A DNA stretch of 64,000 nucleotides from VXNE01 sp965203615 (GCA_965203615.1 OZ241900.1:2542001-2606000); one strand, 5' to 3'; counted from the first letter of the stretch, positions 24,167 through 34,072 are shown. Numbers and translations are program-made. The notes: generated by a model from the sequence alone, not told the origin.

Positions 24167-25234
24167 TCAACCGCCGCGTAGCGCCTCGGCCAGCAGTTCC
24201 GCCGCTTCTTTTGAGGCGTCGTTCTCCTGGGCCTCAAGGGTCTCTTCGCTCGATCTCCCGCCGCCGCGAATGATCCGGACCCTGGGCAAGGGGGGTGGGG
24301 GCTCGAGTTCCTCCTCGGAGGGACCGAGTCCTTGCATGACCTCTGCGAATCGGACGGGCCCCGAGCCGTCGTAATCGAAGTATGGTGCGCGGGCTACCGT
24401 CTCTTCCACGGACACCGGGGAAACTGGTCGAACGACGAGCGTCAGGCGTCCAGCCACCGCGGCCAGGGCAATGCGCTCCGCGTCCAGCGTCGAAACCTCC
24501 AGCGTGTAGGTCTCGCCCGAAGGAGGTTCGGGGCGTTGAAGCACACCTCCTGCCGCGATCGAAGTCGTTCCGTAGCGGTTCATGTCCATCGTGGCAGAGC
24601 CTACGGCGAGGACGCGCACATCGCGCACGATCACCTGGGACGCGGGTCCGTTACTGCCTCCCAGTTCGGCGGGTACGCCCCCCGAACCGGGCGAGTGCAC
24701 AAGAATCACGTCGACGCGATCACCGGGATAGATGATCTGCGCCCGCGTTGTGGCTTCATCCACCGACACTGTCATTGCGCGATGACCCGGCGTCAGGACA
24801 GCGGTGACAAACCCGGGCATGCCGGACATTACGAGGTTCTCCCAGGTGATGAGTTCGCCGGCGGAGATATTCCGGCGTGTCACCGCGCCCACCACGGATT
24901 CGAGGGGTACGGCATCCTTGATGACAGCGCGGGACAGGTCGACCGGATCCAGCCATTCCTGCCACTCCATCAGATCCATGTTCAACAGGACGCCCCGGCC
25001 TATGTCCCGGCTTGCCACCAATACGGTGGGTGAAATCTCGGGTTCCGGTGGCGGCTCTTCCGGAGCGGCCTCGACAGGGGCCGCCGCCTCCTGCGGGGCA
25101 GCGGGCGGCGGCTGGTCAGGCTGAACCTGCCGGATTGCGAACCAGGCACCGGCAACCACCACGATGGCGATGCCCGCCGGCACGAGATTGCGGGGTCGGA
25201 ACAGGTCCGGGCGAAAGTAGTCCGATAGTGCCAT
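24167..25234 (-). CDS. rcpC: Flp pilus assembly protein RcpC/CpaB
   Basis: RcpC/CpaB is a periplasmic, membrane-anchored partner of the secretin. The 355-residue protein has one N-terminal span ('AGIAIVVVAGAWFAI'), a proline/glutamate linker, an SAF domain ('VLVASRDIGRGVLLNMDLM' to 'ISAGELITWENLV') and the CpaB signature 'RAMTVSVDEATTRAQIIYPG' with 'GDRVDVILV'. The C-terminal 80 residues are charged and proline-rich. About 180 bases separate it from tadV upstream, and rcpA follows after six bases. Confidence 0.9.
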   Translation of the reverse strand: MALSDYFRPDLFRPRNLVPAGIAIVVVAGAWFAIRQVQPDQPPPAAPQEAAAPVEAAPEEPPPEPEISPTVLVASRDIGRGVLLNMDLMEWQEWLDPVDLSRAVIKDAVPLESVVGAVTRRNISAGELITWENLVMSGMPGFVTAVLTPGHRAMTVSVDEATTRAQIIYPGDRVDVILVHSPGSGGVPAELGGSNGPASQVIVRDVRVLAVGSATMDMNRYGTTSIAAGGVLQRPEPPSGETYTLEVSTLDAERIALAAVAGRLTLVVRPVSPVSVEETVARAPYFDYDGSGPVRFAEVMQGLGPSEEELEPPPPLPRVRIIRGGGRSSEETLEAQENDASKEAAELLAEALRGG

Positions 25235-25413
25235 GGATTCGACGTCCCATCAGGGTCGCTGTTCGACCCTGGCTGCTGCTAGAGCCATAAAACCTGTCGA
25301 CGCTTCGCGTGCGCCATGCTTTACCCCCGCCCAAGCCCACCGTTTCGCCCAACCCGCCCGTCCCGCATCGCGCGCCTTGATCGGCACTGCGTGCCGTTCG
25401 ACGGCGCACGCTG
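25235..25413. other. gap between tadV and rcpC
   Basis: A 179-base gap on the path of the leftward tad operon. Nothing in it looks like a gene. A secondary promoter is possible but no hexamers are convincing. Confidence 0.3.
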
Positions 25414-25863
25414 CTAGCCGGCTATGGCGCGGACGGCGAGAATCGTGGCTGCCGGAGGGGCGATCGCACAGGCGTAGGGTATGCCGCGATCTCGAAATAG
25501 CGTGGAAAGCCGGAGTAGCGCGGGAAGTGCGAGGAGGATTCCGCACAACCCGGTCGCGAGCAGCGCGAGCCCGAGGTCGGCCGGCCCCAGCCACATCGCC
25601 ATGGCAGCCAACAGCTTGCCGTCGCCACCGCCGAGCCAGCCCAGGGTGTGCATGAAGAACCCCACGATGAGCGCCGCCGCTCCACAGGCAATACCCAACA
25701 ATGGCTCGCCGTTGAGTGCTTCGGGCGCGAAGATGGCGGTCAGGACCCAGAGAGACACAAGGGTGCCGATGATCCAATGCGGCACCTCGCGATGCTTCAC
25801 ATCCGTCCACACTGCCACCAAGGAAACAAGGACACAGCAGCAAAGCGCGGTCGCCCCGAGCAT
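25414..25863 (-). CDS. tadV: prepilin peptidase TadV/CpaA
   Basis: A 149-residue A24-family aspartic membrane peptidase that cleaves the Flp prepilin and TadE-type pseudopilins. The two catalytic aspartates are in 'VWTDVKHREVP' near the N terminus and in the G-x-G-D motif 'GWLGGGDGKLLAAMAMWLG' in the middle. There are about five or six hydrophobic helices, and the N-methylation domain of type IV enzymes is absent, as usual for TadV. It lies between flp and rcpC. Confidence 0.9.
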   Translation of the reverse strand: MLGATALCCCVLVSLVAVWTDVKHREVPHWIIGTLVSLWVLTAIFAPEALNGEPLLGIACGAAALIVGFFMHTLGWLGGGDGKLLAAMAMWLGPADLGLALLATGLCGILLALPALLRLSTLFRDRGIPYACAIAPPAATILAVRAIAG

Positions 25864-25935
25864 GCCCGCGTCTAGCGCTCAGCTATTCGCATTCGGCCGC
25901 AACGGATGCAGGGGTGACGTTGCCTTGACTGTCAA

Positions 25936-26163
25936 CTAGGTGACCTTACTCTTGACAGTACCGACGCCTGTTGTCATTTCCCCGCTCAGATCCTTGAACA
26001 GTTCCTCGAAGGCGTCGCCCAGAAAACCCGCCGCAAGAGCAACAGCGGCGATTATGGCGACGACCATGAGCGCGTACTCGACCGTCGATACTCCTCGAAG
26101 GTCAGCAACAAAGGCGGTCAGTCGGGCCGCCATGTTGGAGACAAACTTCGAAACCAAGTCCAT
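25936..26163 (-). CDS. flp: Flp-type pilin
   Basis: The major pilin subunit of the Tad pilus. The 75-residue prepilin has a 26-residue or so basic leader, then the Flp cleavage motif 'RGVSTVEYALMVVAIIAA' with the glycine before the cut and glutamate/tyrosine at mature positions 5 and 6. A single hydrophobic helix and a short charged tail follow. I chose the ATG at 26163, preceded by AGGGA at good spacing, over a longer frame. It is the first gene of the operon, facing a GT-C gene across 100 bases. Confidence 0.9.
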   Translation of the reverse strand: MDLVSKFVSNMAARLTAFVADLRGVSTVEYALMVVAIIAAVALAAGFLGDAFEELFKDLSGEMTTGVGTVKSKVT

Positions 26164-26263
26164 ATCAGTCCCTATCAATTCAGAGAACGGTCGGGCTTGA
26201 TACCATATTTGCGCCATCAACGCACCCCACCCATTTTGGTAGCTGGTTCCCCGGTTTCGGCCC

Positions 26264-27880
26264 ATGGAAGTGTTCGCAGGCCAGTCGCGCAGGGTCCGTC
26301 CGGAGATCGCGGCGGTCCCCCTCGTCGTCCTGGCGACATTCGCCTTGCGGGCGAAGTCGTTGGCCGTCGGTGTGGGTGGCGACGAATTCAGTCTCCTGGC
26401 AATGGCGGACGTGATTCGGCAAGGCGGTTTTCCCTACGCGAACTTCTGGGACGTGCGACCGCCTCTTGTCTATCTCTGGGGATTGCCTTCCGCATACATG
26501 GAGGACGCCGGTGCCGCGATCAAGACGCTGAGACTGCTGGCATTGTTTGCCCAGGGGGTTGCTGCCTGGTTGTTCTTCTGTCTCTTCCGTCGTCCGTTGG
26601 GTTCTCTGGCCGTGGCAATCGGGACCGTCGCGCTGTTGGCATCCGTCAATATCGCCGAGTTGCATCATCTGGCCGTGCCGAATCACTTTGCGATGGCCAT
26701 GACCCTGGGAGCCTTCGCATCTGCGGTGGAAGGAATTCGGCGCGGCAACAGGACGATGTACATGGTATCGGCCCTGCTCGCCGGGCTTTTGCCATGGATG
26801 ATGGTCCATGCGGCACTCGCGGCACTGGCCATCGCGGCATTGGCGATCCTCGGCACATGGTCGAACAGGCGGCGTTGGACCTGGCCCTGGATTGCCATCG
26901 CGGCGCTTCCGACGATTGCGGTTGTTGGCGCATACGCGATCTGGGGTCCATTCGACACGCTTGTCCGCACAGTGTTGATTGCCCCGATCGACTTCATGAC
27001 GGAAGGGTTCGCCAGGGAAACCTCGTTCTTCCCTGATCGTGAGACAACAGATGCCAGTGTCTCCCCTGAGATGCTGCACTATGTTCTTCTCCTCGTCGCC
27101 GGCGCGGTTCTGTTGCCGGGCATGGTTCGCCGGGCGCCTGCGGGATCGCCCCTGCGTCTCGGCCTCTACCTGGTTCTGCCACCAATTCTCCCAGTGGTCT
27201 TGTTGGGCTACATCAAGAGCGCTGCCCCGGAGTACTGGATCGATGTCGCCCCCGCGGCCGCGCTTCTCGTGGCGGTCGCTGCAAGCGGAATACTGTCGTT
27301 GAGAGTGTGGGCCGCCTTCGACGGTTTTCGGTATTTGCGCCCGTCTGTATTGCGCGGGTGTCTCGCCATATACCTTGGGCTTGTGCTGGTTCTCCTGACG
27401 GGACCGGGAAAGGAGAAGTCGGACCCCCCCTTGCCGTCGGCGTATTGCGAAGCCGCGGCGTTGTGGATAGAGCGGCTCGAACCGGGGCGCACTGTTCTGG
27501 ATACCAGCGCGCTGTGCAGCTACTGGATGCTCGAGTCCAAAGCACTCCTGCATCCTCCGTTTACATTCGTCGACAACTGGTTTCGCCAGCTACACATGCG
27601 TTGGATAGGGGAAGCCCTCGCAGGCAACGGTTCCGAGAGCATGGCTTTGGATCGATTGGCCGCGGCGATCGGGCCAGCGTCGACGGCGGGGATCATTCTT
27701 GCCGACGGACGAATCTACGACGAAATCCGCAAGCGGCACTGGCAGGCACCATTCTTCCAGGAATGGAAACTGGTGTGGTTCCGGAACATCGCTGGCTACG
27801 GACCGGAAGACCGCTTCTCGACACTCGCGCTGTTTGTTCGTCGGGATGCCTTTCCGGAGGCGGGCTCGCAGTGGCCATAG
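26264..27880 (+). CDS. GT39/PMT_2-like membrane glycosyltransferase, tandem copy A
   Basis: A 538-residue polytopic protein resembling GT-C transferases of the ArnT/PMT_2 type, which move sugars from polyprenyl carriers in the periplasm. The first external loop has the acidic 'VGGDEFSLL' pair and 'PYANFWDVRPPLVYL', matching the family's Y-x-N/D-x-W-D-x-K/R-P-P signature. About ten hydrophobic helices follow, then a soluble C-terminal region ending 'FSTLALFVRRDAF'. It is 17 bases before a paralogue with the same architecture. The acceptor is unknown; it is divergent from flp, so pilin glycosylation is a possibility only. Confidence 0.72.
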   Translation: MEVFAGQSRRVRPEIAAVPLVVLATFALRAKSLAVGVGGDEFSLLAMADVIRQGGFPYANFWDVRPPLVYLWGLPSAYMEDAGAAIKTLRLLALFAQGVAAWLFFCLFRRPLGSLAVAIGTVALLASVNIAELHHLAVPNHFAMAMTLGAFASAVEGIRRGNRTMYMVSALLAGLLPWMMVHAALAALAIAALAILGTWSNRRRWTWPWIAIAALPTIAVVGAYAIWGPFDTLVRTVLIAPIDFMTEGFARETSFFPDRETTDASVSPEMLHYVLLLVAGAVLLPGMVRRAPAGSPLRLGLYLVLPPILPVVLLGYIKSAAPEYWIDVAPAAALLVAVAASGILSLRVWAAFDGFRYLRPSVLRGCLAIYLGLVLVLLTGPGKEKSDPPLPSAYCEAAALWIERLEPGRTVLDTSALCSYWMLESKALLHPPFTFVDNWFRQLHMRWIGEALAGNGSESMALDRLAAAIGPASTAGIILADGRIYDEIRKRHWQAPFFQEWKLVWFRNIAGYGPEDRFSTLALFVRRDAFPEAGSQWP

Positions 27881-27897
27881 GGAGCATGTGAACGCCG

Positions 27898-29508
27898 ATG
27901 GCGACACCGCTCGCGCGCCTTTTGCGCAGACATGAACGCGCGTCACGGCCAGGGGCTCGCCCGGAATTCATCGCTGCGCCCATAGCGATCCTCGCCGCGT
28001 TCCTGTTTCGGGCGGAGTCCTTCGGCCGGTCCATGGGTCCGGATGAGCTGAGCCTTCTGCTCATGGCCAGGTCGATGATCGATGGTGCCTTTCCCTACGA
28101 GATCTACTGGGATGTGCGCGCCCCACTCGCATACCTGATAGCGCTGCCATCGGCGTTGTTCAGCGATGGTTTCACGGCACTGGCGACGCTGAGGCTGTTG
28201 ACTGTCTTCGTGCATGCGGGGGCCGCGTGGACGTTCTTCTGCCTGTTCCGGCGCGCGTTGGGCACTCCCCCGGCGCTGGTGGGGGCGCTGGTCCTCCTGG
28301 TGTCGGCGAACCTGGCGGATCTGCACCAGCTCGCGATGCCGAACCATTTCGTCATGGGCATGTCCCTCGCGGCCTTCGCGTGCCTGATCCTGGGAATACG
28401 CGGGAGCAGGACCTGTTTCCTGTTCTCGGCGCTGCTGGCGGGATCGTTGCCGTGGGTCATGGTGCAATCGGGGCTCGTATCCCTGGGTCTGGCCGCGCTC
28501 GTGATGCTCGCGCATACCCCACTTCGTTGGAGACAGCGCCTGACCTGGGCTTCGACAGCCGCGCTTCCCTCGGTGGTCACCGCGGGGGCGTTCTACTTTT
28601 GGGGACCCTTCGACACGCTCGTCACAACCGTGTTTCTCGCGCCATACGAATTGATCGCTGACGTGATCAGGAGCGCTCCGCAGTCGCACTGGCTGGCGGC
28701 GTCGAAACTGCCAGGTTCGGTACCCTGGGCCTTCGCCCTGGTGCTGCTTGTCGGCGCGGCCTGGTTTCCGGGCGCCGCGAGACAGGCGCCGGCTGGTTCG
28801 ACCCTGCGTTACGCGGGTTTCCTGGTCGTGCCCGCCGTGGTCGGGTTCCTGGGGATTTCGCTGATCAGGTCTTTCCCGTCTGCCGAGTACTTCGTGGAAG
28901 CCGCACCGGCGGCGGCACTGTTCTCGTCGATCGTCGCGTCAAGACTCTGGGGATGGCGGCTCCTGGCGATGTCCCGGCATGGGCGCGCGGGCACGCTGCG
29001 AGTGATCGCCGTGGCGGGTCTGGGCGCGGTCATGGCATTCCCTTCGGATCCCTGGGCGAAGCAGGCTCGGGCCCAGACACCCTTGCCCGCAGCCTATTGC
29101 GACACCGCCCTCCAGTGGGCGGAGCGTCTCGGTCCCCACGAAACGGTTCTCGACCTCAGCGGGGTATGCGGCGTTCGGATCTTCGGCTCGGGCAAGACGG
29201 TGCACCCACCCTTTGCCTATGCCGGAAACTGGTTTCGGAGCAGCGAGGCCTTGGTTGGCAATGCGGACGCGGAAGGCGTTCCGCAAGGCGGGGAACTCGA
29301 TCGGCTTCGTGTGGCCCTGTCGCGCGATTCAGACGCCGGCGTGATTGTCGCCAACGGTCTTCTCCTTGCCGAAATCGAACAGAGAGGGTGGGCGAGTTTC
29401 TTCCACAATGAATGGCGCCTGGTCTGGTACCGGGACGTTCCGGGACAGGATGCCGGTTTCGACAGGCTCGCGATCTTTGTTCGTGCTGACACGCTGAGCC
29501 GCGAGTGA
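27898..29508 (+). CDS. GT39/PMT_2-like membrane glycosyltransferase, tandem copy B
   Basis: This 536-residue protein is a close paralogue of the gene just upstream: both have 'GPDELSLLLMA'/'GGDEFSLLAMA', 'YEIYWDVRAPLAYL', 'LHQLAMPNHFVMGMSLAAFA' and 'FYFWGPFDTLVTTV' blocks, and similar C-terminal soluble tails. It has about ten membrane helices with the acidic pair in the first loop. The pair probably arose by tandem duplication. It converges with the DUF6311-like gene 26 bases downstream. Confidence 0.72.
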   Translation: MATPLARLLRRHERASRPGARPEFIAAPIAILAAFLFRAESFGRSMGPDELSLLLMARSMIDGAFPYEIYWDVRAPLAYLIALPSALFSDGFTALATLRLLTVFVHAGAAWTFFCLFRRALGTPPALVGALVLLVSANLADLHQLAMPNHFVMGMSLAAFACLILGIRGSRTCFLFSALLAGSLPWVMVQSGLVSLGLAALVMLAHTPLRWRQRLTWASTAALPSVVTAGAFYFWGPFDTLVTTVFLAPYELIADVIRSAPQSHWLAASKLPGSVPWAFALVLLVGAAWFPGAARQAPAGSTLRYAGFLVVPAVVGFLGISLIRSFPSAEYFVEAAPAAALFSSIVASRLWGWRLLAMSRHGRAGTLRVIAVAGLGAVMAFPSDPWAKQARAQTPLPAAYCDTALQWAERLGPHETVLDLSGVCGVRIFGSGKTVHPPFAYAGNWFRSSEALVGNADAEGVPQGGELDRLRVALSRDSDAGVIVANGLLLAEIEQRGWASFFHNEWRLVWYRDVPGQDAGFDRLAIFVRADTLSRE

Positions 29509-29534
29509 TGCCCGAACCGCCATGCCTCGAAACG

Positions 29535-31235
29535 CTATGGGAGCGCACCGTAACACACAAACAGTACTTCCCATCGGCTGCACTCGGTTGCGTCTGATAT
29601 CTCCGGGAACTGATTCGGAAAATCTGCCGTATGCGTCGGAACCAGGAACCGCACGCCTGGTTCATTGACCAGCGGGTCGTCGTTGCCGGGTCCTCCGGGT
29701 TCGAAGGGAGGTGGTCGCGAGAACCCTCCGCCCTTGAGGGGCAGGCCGGACTCCACCGCCAGGTACATCGCGTACCTGGGATACAACGTTACGACATCGG
29801 GTTCCCTGGGCTCCTCCAGGAGCACGAGGACCGAACCGCCCTCCAACACTCGCGGCAGAGGCTCGAGTTGCACAATTGCGAGGCGCGCGTCCTCATACTC
29901 GTAAGCCCAATAGGGCCATATGGAATAGAACTGCAGCGCGAGTGCGATGCCGAGGACGATAGCCGCCCGGTTACGGGGCCACCGGGAGAAGAAGTGCGCC
30001 AGCGCAAGCAGGCTGAGGCATATCACGAGCGGCCAGGCCAGGCGGACAGTGGCCCGATGTACCGCATAGAGGTCAATGCCCGGTTCGGGCAAGAGGAACG
30101 ACAGGTCGATCAGCGAAGTGCCGATGCGAACCCACGGCGACACGGCGATGATTGCGAGGAAGGCGATGGCGCCCGCCAGCGGATAGAAAGCCCGGGGAAT
30201 CCGAAATCGCGGGGGAACGGCGAGTCCGGCGGCCAGGAGCAGGACGCAGCCCCATCCCAGCCACGCGTCCTGCTCAAGACCGGGGCCCGGGGCGTTGTAC
30301 AACTCGCGCAGGGTGTCGGGCTCGCCAACGAGCATGCCCCACGGCGAGAATCCGAAAGATCCCAACCCCTGGTGGGCAACAAAGCTCCCCGCCGCGAAGA
30401 TGCCGAGAGCTTCGCACAGTGCGGCAAAGAGCAGGCACAGGATCAGCACGGCGCACCCGCGCAACAGCACGGAGCCCTTGGACAGGGCCGTCGCCAACAG
30501 GCAGAAGAACAGCACTTGCAATGCCAGCAGCGGATGCACGGCGAGTGAAACCAGGGATAGGGTTGCTGCCCGTGGGACAACGAACCGGAGCGATGCGCGT
30601 ACGCGTGACGTATAAACGCACAGTGCCAACGCAAGAATCAGCAATCCCTGGGTGGACAGTGCGACATGCGTCCAGTTGAGACGGCCGACGAATATGGGCA
30701 TGGCGACGGCGAACGCGGCGGCCGCGAGGCAAGGCAAGACGTGACGCACGCCCGCAGCGCGCACCAGAACGGTGCCCGCGATAGCTTGGAGTACCAGTGC
30801 GACCGCGTGCCATAGTCCAAAATAGTGGAAGTCGGCAGGCAGCCAGGAAACGAAGGGCCGGAACACGGTCGCCGCTATCGGCAGGGCGTCGAGCAGCGAG
30901 ATCGGGAACCCGTGCGGATAGTTGAACAGGTCGGTCCAGAGCGAAGGCCAGGGACGTCCGCGCTCAACCAGGGCCTGCCAGGCGAGCCGGTAATCGATGG
31001 CGTCGTTGGGGAAGACGAAATTATGGAAGCGGGCGGCGTCGCCGAGAAGGAAGGATGGCGGATAAACGACAGCGGCCAGGACAAGTCCCAGCAGGGCAGC
31101 AAGCCCGAGGCAGAGTGCCCGCGACTCGGCGACGGCCGTGGTTCGAGGCGGGCGGCGGGTTCGCCCGTTGCGCGTCGGGCGCCGTCTGGCGAGAGATCGA
31201 ACAAACGAAGCAACGTGATCGAGACGCAATGACAT
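29535..31235 (-). CDS. DUF6311-like polytopic membrane protein, copy 1
   Basis: A 566-residue membrane protein with about ten helices that resembles the DUF6311 family, GT-C-like proteins of unknown substrate. Typical are 'LFNYPHGFPISLLDALPIAA', 'FHYFGLWHAV' and the acidic 'GDAARFHNFVFPNDAIDYR' loop near the N terminus. The last 120 residues are soluble and end in a conserved 'C-x-RWE-x-LFVC' tail. A strongly similar copy lies at 38844-40454 in the same direction. Its ATG is close to, and divergent from, the next gene. Confidence 0.6.
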   Translation of the reverse strand: MSLRLDHVASFVRSLARRRPTRNGRTRRPPRTTAVAESRALCLGLAALLGLVLAAVVYPPSFLLGDAARFHNFVFPNDAIDYRLAWQALVERGRPWPSLWTDLFNYPHGFPISLLDALPIAATVFRPFVSWLPADFHYFGLWHAVALVLQAIAGTVLVRAAGVRHVLPCLAAAAFAVAMPIFVGRLNWTHVALSTQGLLILALALCVYTSRVRASLRFVVPRAATLSLVSLAVHPLLALQVLFFCLLATALSKGSVLLRGCAVLILCLLFAALCEALGIFAAGSFVAHQGLGSFGFSPWGMLVGEPDTLRELYNAPGPGLEQDAWLGWGCVLLLAAGLAVPPRFRIPRAFYPLAGAIAFLAIIAVSPWVRIGTSLIDLSFLLPEPGIDLYAVHRATVRLAWPLVICLSLLALAHFFSRWPRNRAAIVLGIALALQFYSIWPYWAYEYEDARLAIVQLEPLPRVLEGGSVLVLLEEPREPDVVTLYPRYAMYLAVESGLPLKGGGFSRPPPFEPGGPGNDDPLVNEPGVRFLVPTHTADFPNQFPEISDATECSRWEVLFVCYGALP

Positions 31236-31265
31236 TCCGTGACTCAGAGAGCGACCAGACGAGAA

Positions 31266-33095
31266 ATGCGCGCTAGGACTTCGTCAGCGCGGTGGCTCGC
31301 CGGGGTCATGCAGCGCGAGGAGTGGCGGCAGGGTGCGGGGCTGATCGTTTGGCTTGGCATGGCGACCTATTTGTTCACGTTGGCCAAGGGAGCATGGCTC
31401 TCCGATGACTATTTCATCACCTTGCGTCAAGTAGAACATCTGTTTGCGGGTCACGGTATTCGCTTCAACTTGTACGAGCGTTCGTTCCTGAGCACTTCGG
31501 TTGCCTACTTTTTCATCCTTCTGCCACTCCGGCTGATTACCTCGGATCCCTTTGTAATTCACGCGATTTTCGCACTGACGTGCAACGCGATACTCCTGTG
31601 GCTACTTTGGATGCTGGCCGCGAGGAATGCCTGGGTCTGGCTCCTTGGAGTGGGATTGCTGTTCGCTTCGAAGGGGTACTTCGACTACGCGTGGTTCGGA
31701 CAGGAGAATCCACTCGGCCACGCCCTCGTGGCCGCCCTGGTCCTGGTCTGGCTCCGGTTATTCCCTGGACTGAAGGATGGCGTCGCGGCAACGCCTCCCT
31801 ACTGGCGTTGTTTCGTGGCCCTGGTCGCCATCGCGCCGTTGTATCGTCACGATTTTGTGCTGCTGGCGTGGCCGCTGGCAGCTTGGGCGCTGTGGGACAA
31901 CCGCTCGCGCCTGGGGTGGGCGGGCCTGGTCCGGTCGGTTGGGCTGATGCTCGCTCCGCTGGTAACTTGGACGCTGTTTTCCCTTGTCTACTTCGGTTTC
32001 CCGCTACCAGCCCCTGCCTACGCCAAGCTGCCGGACTCCTATGGCCTGGCGCATCGGTTGACGTCGGCATGGGATTACTATCGCTTCTCGCTGCACAAGG
32101 ACGGTGTCATGATGTCCTTGATTTTCGCCTCGCAACTGCTGTGGTTCGGCCGCAGTCCAGCCCGGGTAATTGCGGCCGCCATCGCCTTGGCGCTCCTTTA
32201 TATCGTATTCGTTGGCGGTGACTACATGGGTGGACGATTCTTCAGCGTCGCCTATGTCCTGGTGGTTGCTGTTGTCGTGGGCATGGCTCGGTATTGGAAT
32301 GGAGATCTGGTCCGAAGATATGGACGGCGACGACGTGACGGCGTGTTTGCCGGATTGGGCGCGGGATTGGCTCTTTGGATCGCTCTATGGCCATATTCTC
32401 CTCTGAAGAGTCCGGTCGTATATGAGGATACGGTAATCGATGAAGAGACCTACCCGACGGAAGTGGCGAACGAACGGGCCGAATGGCAGCCAAGGACGGG
32501 CATTACGGTTTGGTGGAATTCAATACGTAACGACACGACGTATCCGGATCACTTCACCGCGAGACTGGGGACTCTGCTGAGGGATGAAGCTGGCGCGGGG
32601 GAGACCTTTCACGTCTGCAACCTTGGCTTGACACCGTACAATGCCAGCCTTGATCAGAATTTTGTCGACGTATGGGGGCTGGCCGACAGTTTCATGGCAC
32701 GATTGCCGCCGATCAAGTGGCGGCCGGGCCACCTGGTGCGTACTCGGCCGCTCGGTCTGGCCGAATCGCTTGCGTCCGGCTCGCCGGCATTTGTGGACGG
32801 CGGACTTAACCGCTACTTCGACATCCTGCGTAACGTAACCGGCAACGAACGGTTGCTGAGTGCGAACCGCCTCAAGGATCTGTTGGGGCTGAATCTTGGC
32901 CTGTACGATCAACTGATTCCGCAAGCGGTTGAAGTCCGGGAGAGTACGGTGGTCATGCCGGATACCGAGAACGTGCCATTGTTGAAGCGAATGTTGCAGG
33001 ACTACCAGGGCGACGACACGCTTCATCAGACTCCGCTCTGCTATCTGGTCCATCATCCGGTCGCGGATGCTCTGTCGCGCGGACGCATCCCGTGA
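31266..33095 (+). CDS. GT-C-like membrane protein
   Basis: A 609-residue polytopic protein. The first loop 'WLSDDYFITLRQVEHLFAGH' followed by 'GIRFNLYER' resembles the D-D-A-Y-I-x-x-R-Y ... G-x-x-x-N pattern of bacterial arabinosyl/mannosyl GT-C proteins. About ten helices and a soluble C-terminal part follow. The ATG at 31266 is used because the GTG at 31239 would leave only three bases to the divergent gene; a third start at 31308 is possible. The stop overlaps the epimerase start by four bases, so it is coupled to sugar-nucleotide synthesis. Confidence 0.62.
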   Translation: MRARTSSARWLAGVMQREEWRQGAGLIVWLGMATYLFTLAKGAWLSDDYFITLRQVEHLFAGHGIRFNLYERSFLSTSVAYFFILLPLRLITSDPFVIHAIFALTCNAILLWLLWMLAARNAWVWLLGVGLLFASKGYFDYAWFGQENPLGHALVAALVLVWLRLFPGLKDGVAATPPYWRCFVALVAIAPLYRHDFVLLAWPLAAWALWDNRSRLGWAGLVRSVGLMLAPLVTWTLFSLVYFGFPLPAPAYAKLPDSYGLAHRLTSAWDYYRFSLHKDGVMMSLIFASQLLWFGRSPARVIAAAIALALLYIVFVGGDYMGGRFFSVAYVLVVAVVVGMARYWNGDLVRRYGRRRRDGVFAGLGAGLALWIALWPYSPLKSPVVYEDTVIDEETYPTEVANERAEWQPRTGITVWWNSIRNDTTYPDHFTARLGTLLRDEAGAGETFHVCNLGLTPYNASLDQNFVDVWGLADSFMARLPPIKWRPGHLVRTRPLGLAESLASGSPAFVDGGLNRYFDILRNVTGNERLLSANRLKDLLGLNLGLYDQLIPQAVEVRESTVVMPDTENVPLLKRMLQDYQGDDTLHQTPLCYLVHHPVADALSRGRIP

Positions 33096-34072
33096 CGGTT
33101 AGTGACGAGACCGGCATGAACCGAGTCCTGGTTACCGGTGCCGGCGGGTTCATCGGCCATCACCTGGTCACGTCGCTCAAGAAACGGGGGTACTGGGTCA
33201 GGGGCGTGGATATCAAGCCGCCCGAGTTCACCAGGTCCGCCGCTGACGAGTTCGAGTTGATGGATTTGCGCCGTTGGGACAGTTGCCTTCAGGCAACCAG
33301 AGGCATCGATGAAGTCTATGCGCTGGCGGCGGATATGGGAGGGATGGGATATCTGTCGTACCATCAGGCATCGGTGTTGCGGAACAATGCGCTCATCAAT
33401 CTGCACACCCTGGACGCGGCGCGCAAGAGCGGAGTCGGCAGGTATCTGTTCAGTTCGTCGGCGTGCGTCTACCCTGGAACATTACAGACGCGGGCGGACA
33501 TTGCTCCACTCAGGGAATCGGACGCTTATCCAGCCGCGCCGCAGGACGCATATGGATGGGAAAAGCTCATTAGTGAACGGGCACTGGAGTACTTCTCTTC
33601 AGAGTACGGAATCGAGACCCGGATCGTCCGTTTTCACAATATCTATGGACCTTGTGGCACGTACGAGGGCGGCCGTGAGAAAGCGCCTGCGGCACTCTGC
33701 CGAAAAGTGGCAATGGCCCAGGATGGCGGCAGCATCGACATTTGGGGAGATGGTTTGCAGACCCGTAGCTTCTGCTACATCGACGACTGCGTGGAGGGAC
33801 TCCGGCGCGCGATGTGTTCTGACCACACAGGTCCGCTCAACCTGGGCTCCGATCACATGATCACGATCAACGCACTCGCCGATCTGATCATCGACATCAG
33901 CGGCAAGAGGGACATTACGGTTCGCCACATCGATGGTCCGCAGGGGGTGCGCGGCCGTAACTCGGATAACACCTTGTTGCGTGAGGTGCTCGGATGGGAG
34001 CCTTCGACCCGGATTGAGGATGGTCTTGTTCCGACATACCGGTGGATCGAGGGAAAGGTGAGGGGTGACTGA
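33092..34072 (+). CDS. GDP-mannose 3,5-epimerase
   Basis: A 326-residue SDR enzyme that probably converts GDP-D-mannose to GDP-L-galactose/GDP-L-gulose. The NAD motif 'VTGAGGFIGHHL' is followed by family-specific blocks nearly identical to plant GME: 'AADMGGMGY', 'SSSACVYP', 'ESDAYPAAPQDAYGWEK', 'RFHNIYGPCGTYEGGREKAP', 'WGDGLQTRSF' and 'GPQGVRGRNSDN'. Counted from the GTG, the catalytic set is C125, Y154, K158 and K197. The GTG start overlaps the previous stop (GTGA); an ATG at 33116 would also fit. It lies in an operon with a GT2 and an RGP-like gene. Confidence 0.88.
   Translation: MTVSDETGMNRVLVTGAGGFIGHHLVTSLKKRGYWVRGVDIKPPEFTRSAADEFELMDLRRWDSCLQATRGIDEVYALAADMGGMGYLSYHQASVLRNNALINLHTLDAARKSGVGRYLFSSSACVYPGTLQTRADIAPLRESDAYPAAPQDAYGWEKLISERALEYFSSEYGIETRIVRFHNIYGPCGTYEGGREKAPAALCRKVAMAQDGGSIDIWGDGLQTRSFCYIDDCVEGLRRAMCSDHTGPLNLGSDHMITINALADLIIDISGKRDITVRHIDGPQGVRGRNSDNTLLREVLGWEPSTRIEDGLVPTYRWIEGKVRGD

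Noticed and set aside
26180..27553. 457-codon minus-strand frame
   Set aside because: Antisense to the GT-C gene, with composition typical of a shadow frame.
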